This document shows, one piece after another, positions 37,502 to 46,900 of a stretch of DNA of 64,000 nucleotides. This DNA is from JAFGOG01 sp034429215 (GTDB lineage: Bacteria; Chloroflexota; Anaerolineae; JAAYZQ01), in NCBI GenBank assembly GCA_034429215.1, contig DAOUGI010000029.1, forward strand, positions 37,301 through 101,300, given 5' to 3'. The position numbers and the translations under genes are program-made. Below the pieces are notes generated by a model that saw only the letters and a program-made list of their open reading frames with translations, did not search any database and had not been told where the DNA came from. Each line of letters begins with the position of its first letter. Within the stretch, counting starts at the first letter, position 1.

Positions 37502-38881
37502 TCAATAGCCCGAAGGCTCTGCGTCTTCGGAGGTCACCGGTTGGCGGCTGTACTTGGCCAGCAGGTAGATGTCGGCGACCATCAGCGCGGCGTAGACGAT
37601 GATAAAGGCCACCAGCGAAAAGAGGGCCATACCCGGCGACAGGTTCGGTGAGACGGCGTCGGCCGTCTTTTTCAGGCCATAGACGATCCAGGGCTGGCGG
37701 CCCAGCTCGGTCAGCAGCCAGCCGCCGGTGTTGGCCAGGTAGGGCAGGATGATGGCCAGCGGCAGCAGGCGCAGGAACCAAAGCCAGAACCCTCGGCTGC
37801 AGCTGAGGATTGGCTCCAGGCGCTTGGTAAAGATCAAGAAGAGGGCGCCGAGGGCTGCGGCGATCATCAGCACGCCCGGGATGAACATGCAGCGGAAAGC
37901 CCAATACATCATAAACACCGGTGGGATATAGTTGTCTGGGCCGTACTGCTGTTGGTATTGGGCCTGGAGGTCATTCATGCCCTCTACCCTGCCGGAAAAG
38001 CGGTTAAAGGCCAGGAACGATAGCACGGCCGGAATCTCGATGGAAAAGCTGCCCTCCTTGGCCGGGTTGAGGGTGAACACGGAGAAGGGAGCCGGATCGG
38101 CGCTCTCCCACAGCCCTTCGACGGCGGCCATCTTCATCGGCTGGACCTCAAATATGCGCTGGCCCTGGGCATGGCCGACAAGGCCGACCGACGCGGCGCC
38201 GATCAGAGCATAGACCGCCGCCCAGCGGAAGGAGCGCAGGAATAGGTCTCGATTCTCACCCTTGCGCAGCAGGCGATAGGTACTGATGCTCAGGACAAAG
38301 AATCCGGCCGTGGTGATGCCGGCGAAAAAGACGTGGGGGAACTGCATCCAGACGTGGGGGTTGGTCAGCAGGGCGCCAAAGTCGGACATCTCGGCCCGGC
38401 CATTGTTCAGGACATAGCCGACCGGCTCGTGCATGAACGAGTTGGCGATCAGGATCCAGAGGGCCGACAGGTTGGAGCCGAGGGCCACCAGGCCGATGGT
38501 TGCGGCGTGCAGTCCCTTGGACAGCTTGTCCCAGCCAAAGATCCAGATGCCCAGGAAGGTGGACTCGAGGAAGAAGGCCAGCAGGGCCTCGATGGCCAAG
38601 GGCGCGCCAAAGATGTCGCCGACAAAGCGCGAATAGTCGGACCAGTTCATGCCAAACTGGAACTCTTGGACGATGCCGGTGGCCACACCCAGGGCAAAGT
38701 TGATCAGGAACAGCTTGCCCCAAAACTTGACCATGCGCTTGTAGGTGTCGTGGCCGGTGCGGACGTATTGGAGCTCCAGCAGGAAGAGCAGGATCGACAG
38801 GCCGAGGGTGAGGGGAACGAAGAAAAAGTGATAGATCGTGGTGGTGGCAAACTGCAGCCGGGAAAGCATTAACGTCGTCAT
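37502..38881 (-). CDS. cydA: Cytochrome bd ubiquinol oxidase subunit I
   Basis: 459 residues, about nine transmembrane helices. The N-terminal heme ligand is His18 (TTIYHFFFVP); the quinol-site region has GWLLTELGRQPW. The Q-loop is short (short-Q-loop class, as in Gram-positive and thermophilic bacteria). Together with CydB it allows growth at low oxygen and protects oxygen-sensitive enzymes such as the PFOR encoded later. The ATG at 38881 follows AAAGGAGG. It heads cydA-B-D-C. Confidence 0.97.
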   Translation of the reverse strand: MTTLMLSRLQFATTTIYHFFFVPLTLGLSILLFLLELQYVRTGHDTYKRMVKFWGKLFLINFALGVATGIVQEFQFGMNWSDYSRFVGDIFGAPLAIEALLAFFLESTFLGIWIFGWDKLSKGLHAATIGLVALGSNLSALWILIANSFMHEPVGYVLNNGRAEMSDFGALLTNPHVWMQFPHVFFAGITTAGFFVLSISTYRLLRKGENRDLFLRSFRWAAVYALIGAASVGLVGHAQGQRIFEVQPMKMAAVEGLWESADPAPFSVFTLNPAKEGSFSIEIPAVLSFLAFNRFSGRVEGMNDLQAQYQQQYGPDNYIPPVFMMYWAFRCMFIPGVLMIAAALGALFLIFTKRLEPILSCSRGFWLWFLRLLPLAIILPYLANTGGWLLTELGRQPWIVYGLKKTADAVSPNLSPGMALFSLVAFIIVYAALMVADIYLLAKYSRQPVTSEDAEPSGY

Positions 38882-38927
38882 AGGCGTGCCTCCTTTTTAG
38901 CAGCTGATCTGTTCAGGACTTTTTGTC

Positions 38928-38958
38928 AAGATACCATATTTGACCCAGTGTGTCAAAT
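38928..38958 (-). promoter_or_regulatory. cyd operon promoter with inverted repeat over the -35
   Basis: -35 TTGACA (38956-38951), 17-bp spacer, -10 TATCTT (38933-38928). A perfect inverted repeat ATTTGAC-7-GTCAAAT (38938-38958) covers the -35 and much of the spacer. Cyd operons are commonly controlled by redox or oxygen regulators; the sequence does not match the FNR or Rex consensus exactly, so the regulator is open. Confidence 0.72.
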
Positions 38959-38974
38959 GCTTGCGGTTCTCAAC

Positions 38975-39003
38975 TTGCCTGTTAAGGGTTGTCGGGGTAG
39001 AAT
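38975..39003 (+). promoter_or_regulatory. Promoter of the O-antigen-ligase-like gene
   Basis: -35 TTGCCT (38975-38980), 17-bp spacer, -10 TAGAAT (38998-39003). Back to back with the cyd promoter. It leaves a leader of about 40 bases to the GTG at 39051. Confidence 0.6.
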
Positions 39004-39050
39004 GGTGCGGTCTGGGCATGGCAGAATCTCTGCGGTCTGGAGGGGCAGTC

Positions 39051-41147
39051 GTGGACAAGGCAACGCCGCAAGCCAGCTTGGCTGATGGTCTGGTGGAGGC
39101 CGGCTGGCTGTTGACGGCTTGTTTGACGCCGCTGGTGGTGAACCTGTGGGGCAGTCAGCCGTTTGAGCTGCCAAAGGTGGCGGTGGTCAGGACCTTGGTG
39201 TGGATCATGGCAGGCTGCTGGCGTGTTGATTGCCTTATGGCCCGGCGCTCGCCCGGGCACGATCTGCGCGATAACCCCCTGCTGTGGCCAGCGCTGGCGC
39301 TGGGCGGCGCCTGGGCGCTGGCCACAGCGCTGGCGGTGGATCCTGGCCTGAGTTTGTGGGGCAGCTACGAACGCTGTCAGGGCCTGTTGACTCTGCTGAG
39401 CTATCTCCTGCTGTTCCTGATCGTATCTGCCCGGCTGCGAACTCGCCTCCAGATCGAACGGTTGGTGGGGGTGATTGTGGCGACGGGGGCGCCGCTGGTG
39501 TGCCTGGCGGCAGCCCAGGCGCTCGGCTGGCAGCCTGTGCCCCTGGTCAGCGATGCCCGGTCACCGGTGTACGCTACGCTTGGCCGGTCCAATTTCCTGG
39601 GAGCCTACCTGGCGATGGTGCTGCCGCTGACCCTGGCCTGGGCTTGGACGGCCCGGCGGCGGTGGCTGCGGGTAGCCGGGGCGATCCTGGCGCTAGCCGA
39701 GCTGGCCGTGATCGGGCTGACTCTGGCCCGCGGAGCGTGGCTGGCGGCTGGGGTGGGACTGGGGGCCCTGGCGATGGCGGGGTGTTGGACCCGGATGCGG
39801 CTGGGGGCAGGTCGACGGCTCAAGACGGCGATTGCTGCCGGCGTAGTGGCGGCGCTGGCGGTTGGGCTGGCAGTGGCGATCGGCCTCGGCTCGGCACAGG
39901 AGGGCTCAGCGGCGGCGCGGCGGACGATCTGGCAGGCGACTGCGGAGTTGATTGGCCGGCGGCCCTGGCTCGGCTATGGCCCAGATGCGCTGGGGCTCCA
40001 GTTTCCCCAGGTTTACCCACCGCAGCTCGTCTACTACCAGGGCCGTGGGCTGATCGTGGATCGCGCACACAACCTGGTGCTCGACGGACTGGTCACGGGC
40101 GGGGCTGTGGGCCTGGCGGCACAGTTGGCGTTGGCGGCGGTCTTGGTGACCATCGCCGGGCGAGCCCTGCGGACGGCGGGCGCCTCCTGGCGGCGGACCT
40201 GGCTGCTTGTTTGTCTGGCGACATTGGCAGCCCAGGTAGTCGGCAACTTGGTGAGTTTTGATGTGACGGCCACAGCGACATTGGCAGCGTTGGTGATGGC
40301 CATCATTGTAGCGCTGTCGCGGCTGCCTGGGGAGCCGGCGTCGGGCAGCCGGCGGCCTCTTCAGCCGGCATGGCAGTGGGTGGCCGCCGCGGCGGTTGTG
40401 CTGGCAGTGGGCTCGGCGGTGGTTGTGGCCAACCTCAGGCCGATGGCAGCCGATGTGGCAGCCAGGAGCGCCGAACGGCAGGCGGGGATGGGAAACTGGA
40501 GCGGCGCGGCCGCTGCCGGGGAACTGGCGGTGGAGTTGTGGCCGGTTGAGCCGGACTACCGGCGGGCGCTTGGCTCGGCGTACTTGTACGCAGCCCGATC
40601 GGCCCAAGACCCGTTGCCCTGGCTGGAGCGGGCCGAGGCCAGCCTGCTGACCGCCCGCGATCTGCGGCCGGGGGACTGGCGGGGGTGGTCGGTGCTGGGT
40701 GAGCTGTATGGGGCGTGGGGCAATCACTGGGATCCGGACAAGCTACCTCTGGCTCACGCAGCCTATGGGCAGGCGACGGCGCTGGCCCCCAACCACGCGA
40801 TGCTGTACACGTCGTGGGGGATGGTCGATCTGGAGGGCGGGAATTTCGCCGAGGCGGCGGCACGGTTCCGCCAGACGGTAGACCTGGACGCCACCGACGG
40901 CTATGCCTTTGGACACCTAGGCGAGTCAGAGTTGGCGCAGGGTCACGTGGCCGAGGCGCTGACCGCTTATCAGCAGGCGGTGCACTGGGAGCCGGAGCTG
41001 ATCAGTGCCCACCTGGGGTTGGCCCGCTGCTACGGGCAGTTGGGCGAGTGGGAGGCGGCGTTGTTGGCCGTGGAGCGGGTGCTGCAACTCGATCCGAGCA
41101 ACGCTGCGGCCATGGCGCTGCGGCGGGAAATCGAGGCCCGGCCATGA
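39051..41147 (+). CDS. O-antigen ligase/polymerase-like membrane protein with C-terminal TPRs
   Basis: 698 residues. The GTG at 39051 has GGAGGGG five bases upstream and is preferred to upstream ATGs that lack a ribosome site. About twelve transmembrane helices fill residues 15-460, with the Wzy/WaaL-type segment near RSNFLGAYLAMVLPL and GYGPDALGLQFPQVYP in the large external loop. After the last helix come TPR-like repeats (about 470-695, for example AHLGLARCYGQLGEWEAALLA). Members of this superfamily join or polymerise surface glycans, but many are of unknown specificity. No other glycan genes are nearby. Confidence 0.85.
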   Translation: MDKATPQASLADGLVEAGWLLTACLTPLVVNLWGSQPFELPKVAVVRTLVWIMAGCWRVDCLMARRSPGHDLRDNPLLWPALALGGAWALATALAVDPGLSLWGSYERCQGLLTLLSYLLLFLIVSARLRTRLQIERLVGVIVATGAPLVCLAAAQALGWQPVPLVSDARSPVYATLGRSNFLGAYLAMVLPLTLAWAWTARRRWLRVAGAILALAELAVIGLTLARGAWLAAGVGLGALAMAGCWTRMRLGAGRRLKTAIAAGVVAALAVGLAVAIGLGSAQEGSAAARRTIWQATAELIGRRPWLGYGPDALGLQFPQVYPPQLVYYQGRGLIVDRAHNLVLDGLVTGGAVGLAAQLALAAVLVTIAGRALRTAGASWRRTWLLVCLATLAAQVVGNLVSFDVTATATLAALVMAIIVALSRLPGEPASGSRRPLQPAWQWVAAAAVVLAVGSAVVVANLRPMAADVAARSAERQAGMGNWSGAAAAGELAVELWPVEPDYRRALGSAYLYAARSAQDPLPWLERAEASLLTARDLRPGDWRGWSVLGELYGAWGNHWDPDKLPLAHAAYGQATALAPNHAMLYTSWGMVDLEGGNFAEAAARFRQTVDLDATDGYAFGHLGESELAQGHVAEALTAYQQAVHWEPELISAHLGLARCYGQLGEWEAALLAVERVLQLDPSNAAAMALRREIEARP

Positions 41148-41275
41148 CCGGGCCGAAAAGGAGGGAGCCTATCGACAGAGTAGCTGGATCCCTTGGAACA
41201 TCACGAGGAACAGAATCGCGGTGTAGGCACCTTTATGGCCTTGGGCCAGATAATTCCCCATGGGAGGCGAACACG

Positions 41276-42928
41276 ATGAAAACTCGGACGATGTGGGTTG
41301 TTGTTGCGGTGGTGACGTTCCTGGTGTTGGCAGCCGGCGCTGCAGGGGCGATTCCGGCTCTGTTGGCGCCAGGCGACCCGGTGGCGGGCACAATCAACTA
41401 TCAGGGCCGGTTGACCGATCCAACTGGCGTGCCGCTGGACGGCACCTTTCCGATGCGGTTCCGGGTGTACGACGACCCGGCTGCCGGGGTGATAAAGTGG
41501 GACAGCGGCGTGGTAGACGTAGGGGTGGACAACGGCCTGTTCAACGTGGGCCTCGAGGTAGACCCTTACCATTTTAACGGGCAAGGACTGTGGCTGCAGA
41601 TCTATGTCAACGGCGAATGGCTGTCACCACGCCAGGATCTGTTGCCGGTGCCCTACGCGCTCAGCCTGAAACCCGGCGCTCAGATCTGGGGCTCGTTCGA
41701 CAGGAATTGGCTGCTAAAGGTGAAGAACAGTGCCAACCCAGCCACCGGTGCAGCGATATGGGGTGAGGCGGCCACCGGCATGGCCGTTTATGGTACCTCG
41801 CCCGGTGGATATGGTCTATATGGTTACACAGAGAATGGCTATGCCGTTTCGGGTACTGACGCAGGCGCGACCCAGGCGCATGGCTTTGGCGGTTACTTTA
41901 CCAGCTTTAATGGAGTCGGTGTGTATGGCTACAGCAGCGCCGCCCTCACGGCGAACAACTTTGTTGCACCCGGTGTCTTTGGCAAGAGCATGAACGGCGT
42001 TGGCGTGTACGGCGTGAGTGAGGGCACCAATTCAGGTGTGCGTGGCGAAAACGCGACTTCCGGCCGCGGGGTTTATGGCAGATCCTACAGCGGCCGCGGC
42101 GTGAGTGGCTACAGCAGCATTGACGTCGGGGTGCACGGCCAGACTGGAGGCGGATCTGGCGACTATGGGGTGTATGGCACAGGGGGTGATGGGACCTACG
42201 GCATGTATGGCTACAAGTCGGGCACCGGCGGCGGCCTGGGCGTGTATGGCCAGAATGACGGAAGCGGCTCAGGCGTGTCGGGCAACAGTGTTGAGGGTGT
42301 CGGCACGTGGGGCTGGAGCGCCAACTATGATGGCGTGCACGGTGCAACCAGCGCGGCCGACAACAACTATGGACTGTACACAGGGGACAACCTGTACTCC
42401 CTCAACTATCATTCGCTGGGCGCGACGATGCAGGTGGTACAGAATGGCGATACTGAACCGCTCGAACCAGGCGATGTAGTGGTCATCGCCGGGCTGGGCG
42501 ACGCGCCGGCCGAAGGGCTGCCGCGGGTGATCCAGGTTCGCAAGGCGAGCGAGGCGGGCAGCACGGCGGTGTTTGGCGTGGTATCGGCCAGCTATGCCAA
42601 AGAGCGGCTCGCCGCTGAGGGCGATCCCACCGGGGCCAGTGGTCCAGATGGTGAGATTCCGTTGTCAGAGGCGAAGCCGGTGGCCCCCGGCGACTATATG
42701 CTGGTGGTGGTGCGCGGCCCGTGCCAGGTCAAGGCCAGCGCGGCCGGCGGAGCGATCCAGGTTGGCGACCTGCTGGCCAACGCCGGCGCGGCAGGGCATG
42801 CGGCAAAGGTAGGCACAGTGCTGGTCGATGGGGTGGCGATGGCGGCCCCGGGGACGGTGCTGGGGAAGGCGCTGGAGCCGCTGGACAAGGGTGAAGGGCT
42901 GATCTACATCTATGTGACGCTGCAGTAG
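41276..42928 (+). CDS. Secreted protein with Gly-Tyr repeats
   Basis: 550 residues from the ATG at 41276 (GGGAGG eight bases upstream). A signal peptide (MKTRTMWVVVAVVTFLVLAAGAAGA) is followed by a domain beginning INYQGRLTDPTGVPLDG (about 40-145), typical of bacterial surface proteins. Residues about 160-370 contain many GVYG, GLYG and GVSGYS units, likely a beta-solenoid or fibre stalk. The C-terminal 180 residues (EPLEPGDVVVIAGLG onward) form a separate globular domain. It is followed after nine bases by a small secreted protein. Probable cell-surface or matrix protein; function unknown. Confidence 0.78.
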   Translation: MKTRTMWVVVAVVTFLVLAAGAAGAIPALLAPGDPVAGTINYQGRLTDPTGVPLDGTFPMRFRVYDDPAAGVIKWDSGVVDVGVDNGLFNVGLEVDPYHFNGQGLWLQIYVNGEWLSPRQDLLPVPYALSLKPGAQIWGSFDRNWLLKVKNSANPATGAAIWGEAATGMAVYGTSPGGYGLYGYTENGYAVSGTDAGATQAHGFGGYFTSFNGVGVYGYSSAALTANNFVAPGVFGKSMNGVGVYGVSEGTNSGVRGENATSGRGVYGRSYSGRGVSGYSSIDVGVHGQTGGGSGDYGVYGTGGDGTYGMYGYKSGTGGGLGVYGQNDGSGSGVSGNSVEGVGTWGWSANYDGVHGATSAADNNYGLYTGDNLYSLNYHSLGATMQVVQNGDTEPLEPGDVVVIAGLGDAPAEGLPRVIQVRKASEAGSTAVFGVVSASYAKERLAAEGDPTGASGPDGEIPLSEAKPVAPGDYMLVVVRGPCQVKASAAGGAIQVGDLLANAGAAGHAAKVGTVLVDGVAMAAPGTVLGKALEPLDKGEGLIYIYVTLQ

Positions 42929-42937
42929 GAGGGGACG

Positions 42938-43240
42938 ATGAAGCGTAAAGCAGCGTTCACGGTCTGTCTGATGGTTCTGCTTGCGGCGGTCGCGATAGGC
43001 GGGTCGGCGCTGGCCCAGACATCACCCAGCTATAACCTGGAATGGCACGTGATCGGTGGGGGCGGTCAGCCGGTAAGCTCGGCCAGCTATGCGGTCAACA
43101 GCACGGCGGGGCAGGGGGCGGCCAGTCAGCCTTACTCGGCCAGTCCCAGTTATGTGGTGAGCGGGGGGTACTGGTATGGGGAGGGTTTCTCTCCGCTAAT
43201 TTACTTTATACACCTACCGGTTGTGCTAAAGGCGTGGTGA
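42938..43240 (+). CDS. Small secreted protein with C-terminal HLPVVLK motif
   Basis: 100 residues. A signal peptide ends near ALAQ. The mature part (SYNLEWHVIGGGG, SYAVNSTAGQGAASQP) is rich in Ser/Gly/Tyr, and the C-terminus reads IYFIHLPVVLKAW. Short hydrophobic LP-x-VLK endings recur in secreted proteins of this phylum, as far as I recall, and may be a sorting or anchoring tail. It is cotranscribed with the Gly-Tyr repeat protein and is probably its partner. No enzyme motif. Confidence 0.7.
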   Translation: MKRKAAFTVCLMVLLAAVAIGGSALAQTSPSYNLEWHVIGGGGQPVSSASYAVNSTAGQGAASQPYSASPSYVVSGGYWYGEGFSPLIYFIHLPVVLKAW

Positions 43241-43250
43241 TGGGTGTGAG

Positions 43251-43291
43251 GCCGGACCTGGCAGGAGTTTCACGGGCCTGCCAGGTCCGGC
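43251..43291 (+). terminator. Strong hairpin after the secreted-protein pair
   Basis: Perfect 15-bp stem GCCGGACCTGGCAGG (43251-43265) and its complement (43277-43291) with an 11-base loop, starting ten bases after the stop codon. No T-run follows, so termination may be partial; it may also be one of the dispersed palindromes. Confidence 0.6.
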
Positions 43292-43332
43292 GGGTGCCGG
43301 CACATCTGCAAATAGAAAATTGAGGATCTGAT

Positions 43333-43893
43333 ATGTTGAACCTGGGGCGGGGGCAATTGGGGCGGCGGATCAATGTGGTCGGCACGACGGGGTCGGGTAA
43401 GACGACGACGGCCCGGCAGCTCGCCGAGCGACTGGGTATTCAACACGTGGAGATGGATGCGTTGAACTGGGGGCCCAATTGGACGCCGGCCGAGCGCGAG
43501 GTGCTGCGCGAGCGCACGGCCCAGGCGCTGGTCAGGGAGGCCTGGGTGGTGGACGGCAACTATAGCTCGGCGCGCGACATTGTCTGGGGGCGGGCCGACA
43601 CCATCGTCTGGCTGGACTATACTCTGCTGGTGACGATGGCGCAGCTAATGCGGCGGACGGTGAAGCGGGTGGTGACGAAGGAAGAGCTGTGGAACGGCAA
43701 CCGGGAGAGATGGGCCAACTTTTATGCCCGGGATTCGATCTTGTGGTGGGGACTGACCACTTATCGGCGGCGGCGAAGGGAGTACCCGGTGCTGCTTGCA
43801 CAGCCCGAGTATGCCCATCTGGCGGTGGTACACCTGCGCGCGCCGCGTGCGGCGCGCGAGTGGCTGGCCACTGTGGGCACGGAGGGCTGCTGA
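43333..43893 (+). CDS. P-loop nucleotide kinase-like protein (FlaR/adenylate kinase type)
   Basis: 186 residues. Walker A is VVGTTGSGKTTTA at the N-terminus; HVEMDALNWGPNW and WVVDGNYSSARD follow. These are the hallmarks of small 'topology modulation'/adenylate-kinase-like proteins. The C-terminal half is rich in Arg (YRRRRREYP). Substrate is unknown; it could phosphorylate a nucleotide or small molecule. It is probably monocistronic, and the 90-base gap to the kinase gene holds that gene's own promoter. Confidence 0.8.
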   Translation: MLNLGRGQLGRRINVVGTTGSGKTTTARQLAERLGIQHVEMDALNWGPNWTPAEREVLRERTAQALVREAWVVDGNYSSARDIVWGRADTIVWLDYTLLVTMAQLMRRTVKRVVTKEELWNGNRERWANFYARDSILWWGLTTYRRRRREYPVLLAQPEYAHLAVVHLRAPRAAREWLATVGTEGC

Positions 43894-43918
43894 ATTGACC
43901 GGGCGTCGATCCAGCCCT

Positions 43919-43947
43919 TTGCCCTGGAAGCGAATCGGTGATAGAAT
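43919..43947 (+). promoter_or_regulatory. Promoter of the Ser/Thr kinase-ATPase gene
   Basis: -35 TTGCCC (43919-43924), 17-bp spacer, -10 TAGAAT (43942-43947), the same type as at 28829 and 38975. The start codon GTG at 43983 has GGAGGAAGAG upstream. Confidence 0.6.
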
Positions 43948-43982
43948 GAGGCTGTGTTTATCAACGTGAGGGAGGAAGAGGT

Positions 43983-46900
43983 GTGATCGGCACGCGGCTA
44001 AAGGATCGCTATTGTGTGGAAGCGCAGATCGGCCAGGGAGGTATGGGCCTGGTGTACCGGGCGTACGATGAACAGACTGGCCAGCCGGTGGCGATCAAGA
44101 TCTTGTCACCCCGGCCGGGTCTGTATGATCAGGAACGGCGTTTCCGCCGCGAGTTCCGCGCTCTGTCAGGGTTGAACCATCCCCACGTTGTGTCGGTCTA
44201 CGATCACGGTCAGGTGAAGGATCGACCCTTCTTTGTGATGGAGTATGTCGGCGGCGGCGATTTGCGCGGGCTGATCGAGAGCCACGGCGGCCGGCTGGGT
44301 CATGATGTGCTGCTGCCGCTGGCGATCCAGCTCTGCCAGGCGTTGAGCTACATCCACGCCCAGGGGGTGGTTCACCGCGATCTCAAGCCGGAAAATGTGC
44401 TGCTGGCGACGACACAGGTCCCGTACCATCTCAAGCTGACCGATTTCGGCCTAGCTCAAATCGCCGGACCGGATGTGCGGCTGACCCAGGCAGGTGAGCT
44501 GCTCGGCACGGTGCTGTATATGGCGCCGGAGCAGGCAAGAGGGCAGGTGGTGGACCATCGCGCCGATCTATATGCTCTGGGCATCATCCTGTACGAGATC
44601 TTGACCGGCCGCCATCCTTTCCCGGGCAACGATCCGGTAACAATCCTGGTCCAGCAAATCGAGTCGGCGCCCGCGCCGCTGCGCCAGCTTCTGCCGCTGG
44701 TACCGGAGCCGTGGCAGCGGCTGGTGCTGCGATTGATGGCCAAGAGTCCAGCCGATCGTTTCGCGTCGGCGGAGGAGATGCTGGTCATCCTGCGCAGTTG
44801 GGCAGACACGGTGGTAACCGACAGCCTGCTGGAGCCCCGCGCCGGGCGGGTGGAGCAGATTTTTCGGGCACCGGTGGTGGGCCGCGAGGCGGAGCTTTTC
44901 CGACTGAGGGAGGCCGTACAGTCGGCGGCACGCGGTGAAGGGCCGGTGGTTTTCATCCGCGGTGAGGCGGGAGTGGGCAAGACCCGGCTGATGCAGGAGC
45001 TGGCGGCAGCCAGTGATGGCACACAATTGTGGCTGGGCAAGAGCTATGAGGCAGAGCGGCTGCCATACCAGCCTTTCATCGAAATTCTGGGCCGGTGTTA
45101 CCGGCAGATGCCGCAGAGATGGCAGGACGCTGTTATGGTGCAGCCGCTGGCGGCCATAATTCCCGAGCTGGCTGCCGACCAAGCCGGAGCGTCAACGCCG
45201 GCGCAGCCGGCGGCAGATGTGGAGGCTGAAAAACTTCGCTTGTTCAATGCCGTGGCTGGTGTGCTGGGAGATGTCAGGGCCATAGACGCCGATGCAAGCG
45301 GAGCACCCGCCGCACCGGTGATTGTCTGCCTGGACGACCTACAATGGGCCGATGCATCCAGCCTGGAGCTATTTGCTTTCCTGGCCCGGGTACTGGCGCA
45401 GGCGCCGGTGCTGCTGTGCGCCACCTATCGCAGCGAGGAGGTGGATGGCGATCATCCGGTGGCTCGGCTGCAGCGCCAACTAGCTCGGCAGCGTGAGGTG
45501 TTGGCATTGGACTTGGAACCGCTTGACAGGGCGGCGACCAGTTGGATGGTGGCAGCTATGTTCGGCGATATGGGCGCTGTTGAAGAGCTGGGCAGGCTGG
45601 TATATGAGGAGGCGGAGGGCAATCCGTTTTTTGCCGAAGAGATTGTCAAGGCGCTGGTGGAGGAGGGGGCGATCTACCGGGCGGGGGGTAAGTGGCGCCG
45701 CCGCGAGACTGACGGTTGGTGGGTGCCGGCCGGGATCCGCAGCCTGCTGGAACATCGCCTGAATCGGTTGGGCAGCTCGGCCCGAGCGGTAGTGGCGGTG
45801 GCCAGTGTCGTCGGCCGGCGGTTTGATTTCGATACTCTGCGGCTGGCCGGGCGTTTTGACGAGGACACGCTGCTTGACGTGTTGGACGAACTGCTGCGGG
45901 CCAGGGTGATCCGCGAGGATCCGACCGGCCGGACCGAGCGCTATGATTTCAACCATGACAAGATGCGCGAGGTGGCCTATGCCGAGATCAGTCCGGCGCG
46001 GCGCAAACGGCTGCACCAGCGGGTGGCCGAGGCGTTGGAGCAGCGGAATGCAGGCGATCCAGACCCGGTGGCCGGCGAGCTAGCGCGCCATTACGAGCTG
46101 GCGGGTGACTTGGATAAGGCGATCACTTGGGCCGAGCGGGCCGGACAGGCGGCTCAGGCCCGGTTGGCGATCCAGGAGGCCCTGGATCGTTACCGCCGGG
46201 CTACTGAACTGGCCGACAGTCTGCCGCCGGACCCGGACCGAGGTTATCGGCTGTTGTACGCGGTGATGGAGCTGGCGGGGGTGCTGGGCCAGCGAGAGTT
46301 GGTCGAGTCGTCGTGCCGGCAGGTTGTGGCGCTGGCCGAGGCCCATGATTGGACAGAGAAGCGTGTGGTTGCCCTACTCAGCTTGGCCAGCTATTACATC
46401 CAGGCCGGCGAGCCGGCTCGCAGCGAGGCAATTTGCACCGAGTTGATGGCGGCGATCGAAGCGCTAGGAGATGTGCAGAAGCTGCTGTACGCTCAGGCGA
46501 TACTGGGAATTGCACTGAAGGACCAGAGGCGCCTGGACGAGGCAAGGTGTGTGTTTGAGCAATGCCTGGAGCAGGCAACCCAGGCTGGCATGCTGCGCTA
46601 TGTGGCTGTTGCGAACCGGGAGCTGGGCAACGCTCTCGTGATGGCCGGCGATGCCGTAGAAGGGTTGGCCTATCAGCAGGCGGCGTTGGAGTTGTTGCGC
46701 CGGAGTCCACACGCGCTGCCTACGGATTTGGCGTTCACACTGAGCGACCTGGCGGAAGTACTCTACCAGCGGGGAGAGTACGCGGCGGCAGCGGAACACC
46801 AGGCTGAGGCACTGGCTATTGCCCGCCAGACCGGCTACACGTGGGTGGAGCTGGCGGTTCAAGGCGATTTGGGGTGCAGCCAGATGCGATTGGGGGAGTG

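Noticed and set aside
40715..41275. N-terminal extension of the Gly-Tyr repeat protein
   Set aside because: It overlaps the O-antigen-ligase-like gene in another frame; ATG 41276 has a ribosome site and a signal peptide.
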